Positions 18,954 through 20,469 of a stretch of DNA of 20,469 nucleotides are shown here, piece after piece. The stretch is from Kipferlia bialata. Taxonomy: Eukaryota; Fornicata. A program made the position numbers and the translations under genes. The notes under the pieces were generated by a model that saw only the letters and a program-made list of their open reading frames with translations, was not told the origin of the DNA and searched no databases. Position 1 is the stretch's first letter. The number at the start of each line of letters is the position of its first letter. The stretch spans positions 3,633 through 24,101 of the forward strand of contig BDIP01000237.1 of assembly GCA_003568945.1 (NCBI GenBank). The letters run 5' to 3'.

Positions 18954-20027
18954 TCACTCCGGGTTGGATGTCGTGATGGCCACAAACTCCTTTCGGATCT
19001 GCTTCACCAGAAGAGCAAAGTCGTTTCCACCGTTTGCTGCCTCCAGGATTGACTTGAGCCGCAACTGGGGAATGGGGTGAGAGGTCTCTGTCACGACAAA
19101 CCGCTGACCCGAGTCATTGCTGAGAGAGAGCACGAACCAATACTCGGCCCCCACGTCCGCTCTGTCTATGTGGGTGAAGGTCATCTTGAGCGAGGAGTCT
19201 GGTGGTAGAGATGTGGTAGAAGCATCAACTGGGGGGGGGGGGGGGGGGGTTTTTTTTTTTAAAAAAAAAAAAAAAGGAAGGGGGGGGGGGGGGGGGGGGG
19301 GGGTAAGACTAAGTATCCCCATCATCAGACAGCAGCGCAGGTGTCCCCTCCCTCTACACATATACATATACACATATGGCTGTCCATACCTCCCCCCGCC
19401 CTCTATGATGTCTGCCCCGTCCTCCCCTGCCACCCTTCTACTGATGAACTCCTCCATCTGACTCAGGTAGTGGTCCGTGTGCTGCACCTGGCGTCAGGGT
19501 ATGTGCATATATACATATACACTTGCTAGCGTATGTGCAGGGAGTGTCATATTGCATGGAATGAGCACACACCTCAGAGTGGAAGCTCCCCAGCTGCTTC
19601 TTGGCCGGCACATGGTTGCCAGACTGCTCCATGCCATCCCCAGCCCCATTGGCCGTGGCAGTTGAGGCAGTGTGCAGCACCTTGGGGAAGCTGGTACGGG
19701 CCTCCTTAGACTCACGGATGCTGGGGTTAGAGGCTCAGAGTAAGGATGGAGTGGGGTGAGAGTATAAATAATAGTGCAGGCAAGTGTATATGGAACACTG
19801 CTCCAGGTCCCAGCGCACAGATATACAATATTATCACACAAATATCATATACACCCGGACCCGGACGTAGAAGCACACACACATGATACCACACTATAGA
19901 CTCTCACCATCAAATATGCACATATTCTGCCTCTGATACCACACACATGCACTAACCTAGCCAACGTCTCCTCGTCTACCTCATCCTCAGACTCAGACTC
20001 CTCCTTCTGGCGTCTCCTTCTACCCAT
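18954..20027 (-). CDS. SPC25: Spc25-like Ndc80-complex kinetochore protein
   Basis: Exons are 20027-19957, 19720-19573, 19487-19390 and about 19228-18954. The N-terminus is basic then acidic (MGRRRRQKEESESEDEVDEE). The last exon encodes the globular domain: MTFTHIDRADVGAEYWFVLS, then RFVVTETSHPIPQLRLKS, and NGGNDFALLVKQIRKEFVAI. Spc25 of animals and fungi reads F.F.NID......F.L.....Y.V....P.L, then N..NDF..F...IRK.F, the RWD fold that pairs with Spc24 and binds the inner kinetochore. The N-terminal part is short (about 105 residues) with only limited coiled coil, whereas animal Spc25 has a long one. The first three exons join in phase. The third ends in phase 2 while the fourth needs phase 1. 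The intron between them carries the long homopolymer block, so a mini-exon or sequence error is likely there. Csm1-type RWD proteins are an alternative. Confidence 0.68.
19231..19303. repeat. G19-T11-A15-GGAA-G24 homopolymer block at a 3' splice site
   Basis: Four long homopolymers are stacked inside the last intron of the Spc25-like gene. On the minus strand the usual CTTAC branch motif (19307-19303) is followed by C24, TTCC, T15, A11, C19 and AG. In other introns of the window only a few C separate the motif from AG. This is either a real tract expansion or an assembly artefact. Confidence 0.9.
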
Positions 20028-20097
20028 GGCCTTCCTGGAAGAGAGAGTGCAGAGAAGGGCTCACAAGCTAATAGACGTGACCCTTACTCACTCAAAA
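20028..20097. promoter_or_regulatory. 70-base divergent gap at the Spc25-like gene
   Basis: Only 70 bases separate the Spc25-like start from a plus-strand start at 20098, so one short bidirectional promoter probably serves both. No motif is obvious. Confidence 0.4.
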
Positions 20098-20384
20098 ATG
20101 TCGAGCAAAGAACTCGTTTCGCTAGCCTCTCTATTAGAGTGTACCTGTACCTCGAGGATGTCTGTCCCACTTCGCCAGGCAGGGGCTTCCATTGACCGCT
20201 CTGAGTGTGCTGTGTGCTTTGCCAACAAGGTACGTATCATTAATGGCGGCAGTGGTATATACACTGTAGACACTGAGTGTGTATTACTGCTATCATCTCG
20301 TGGTCACTCTCTGCTCCAACACATTATAATACGACCTATAATACTCTCTGGTCTGTTTGTCATTAGCTATCACAATCTCTTGAG
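20098..20384 (+). CDS. 5' part of an unknown gene with a CxxC motif, cut by the window edge
   Basis: The ATG at 20098 opens a 44-codon exon ending at a strong GTACGT donor (20230). It reads MSSKELVSLASLLECTCTSR and ends DRSECAVCFANK. The CAVC pair could start a zinc finger or RING-type domain, but the rest is not present. A possible second exon, 20367-20384 (LSQSLE), follows TTGTCATTAG, an acceptor that fits the local pattern poorly; the frame then stays open into the CT/C tract at the edge. The role is unknown. Confidence 0.45.
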
Positions 20385-20403
20385 GTATTCGACTCAACTG
20401 TAG

Positions 20404-20404
20404 T

Positions 20405-20469
<65 letters not shown>
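20404..20469. repeat. (CT)n tract running into C30 at the window end
   Basis: A pyrimidine tract of CT units passes directly into thirty C that reach the last base. This looks like the point where an assembly stopped in a homopolymer. It has no telomere-type repeat unit. Confidence 0.85.

Noticed and set aside
20404-20469. Telomere or CRISPR-like end
   Set aside because: It is simple CT and C repeats with no telomeric unit and no spaced repeats.
1-20469. tRNA, rRNA, transposon, LTR or viral sequences
   Set aside because: I looked for cloverleaf arms, terminal repeats, and transposase or polymerase motifs on both strands and saw none.

Overview
The window is nuclear DNA of an intron-rich eukaryotic microbe. 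It holds clathrin heavy chain, ADF/cofilin, an Eco1/ESCO-type cohesin acetyltransferase, a Spc25-like kinetochore protein and a katanin p80-like WD40 protein. Most genes are cut by short GT-AG introns (about 53-240 bases). Nearly all 3' splice sites read C/T-T-N-A-C/T, a few C-rich bases, then AG, so the likely branch point sits almost on the acceptor. This layout is known from metamonads (Giardia, Trichomonas and relatives). Together with compact gaps and GC-rich coding DNA it suggests a free-living metamonad such as a Carpediemonas/Kipferlia-like fornicate. That lineage call is inference; no rRNA or tRNA is present to test it.

Layout. 1-1361 (-): 5' part of a katanin p80-like WD40 gene running off the left edge. 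1504-3038 (+): ten-exon secreted endonuclease I. 3338-3655 (+): three-exon gene for a 59-residue protein of unknown function. 3951-6108 (-): 13-exon coiled-coil protein with cysteine pairs. 6181-6623 (-): three-exon, 101-residue stand-alone NIF3-C/YqfO-like domain. 6813-8591 (+): intronless 592-codon ORF, mostly disordered. 8692-13860 (-): clathrin heavy chain, one intron. 14091-15977 (+): multi-exon MATE-like transporter with one unresolved frame break. 16465-17036 (+): ADF/cofilin whose first coding exon is only the start codon. 17223-18301 (-): Eco1/ESCO-like acetyltransferase with zinc finger and PIP box. 18302-18953: no firm gene. 18954-20027 (-): Spc25-like. 20098 onward (+): 5' part of an unknown gene, ending in a C30 run at the window edge.

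Gene order. Genes are mostly in divergent pairs with short shared gaps (142, 189, 230 and 70 bases), suggesting bidirectional promoters. Functions are mixed and mainly housekeeping: microtubules and chromosome segregation (katanin-like, Eco1, Spc25), membrane traffic (clathrin), actin (cofilin), transport (MATE) and extracellular nuclease. I see no operon-like pathway, mobile element, CRISPR array or RNA gene. Homopolymer G/C runs sit next to several splice sites; they are either unusual biology or assembly weak points, and they coincide with two places where reading frames fail to join.
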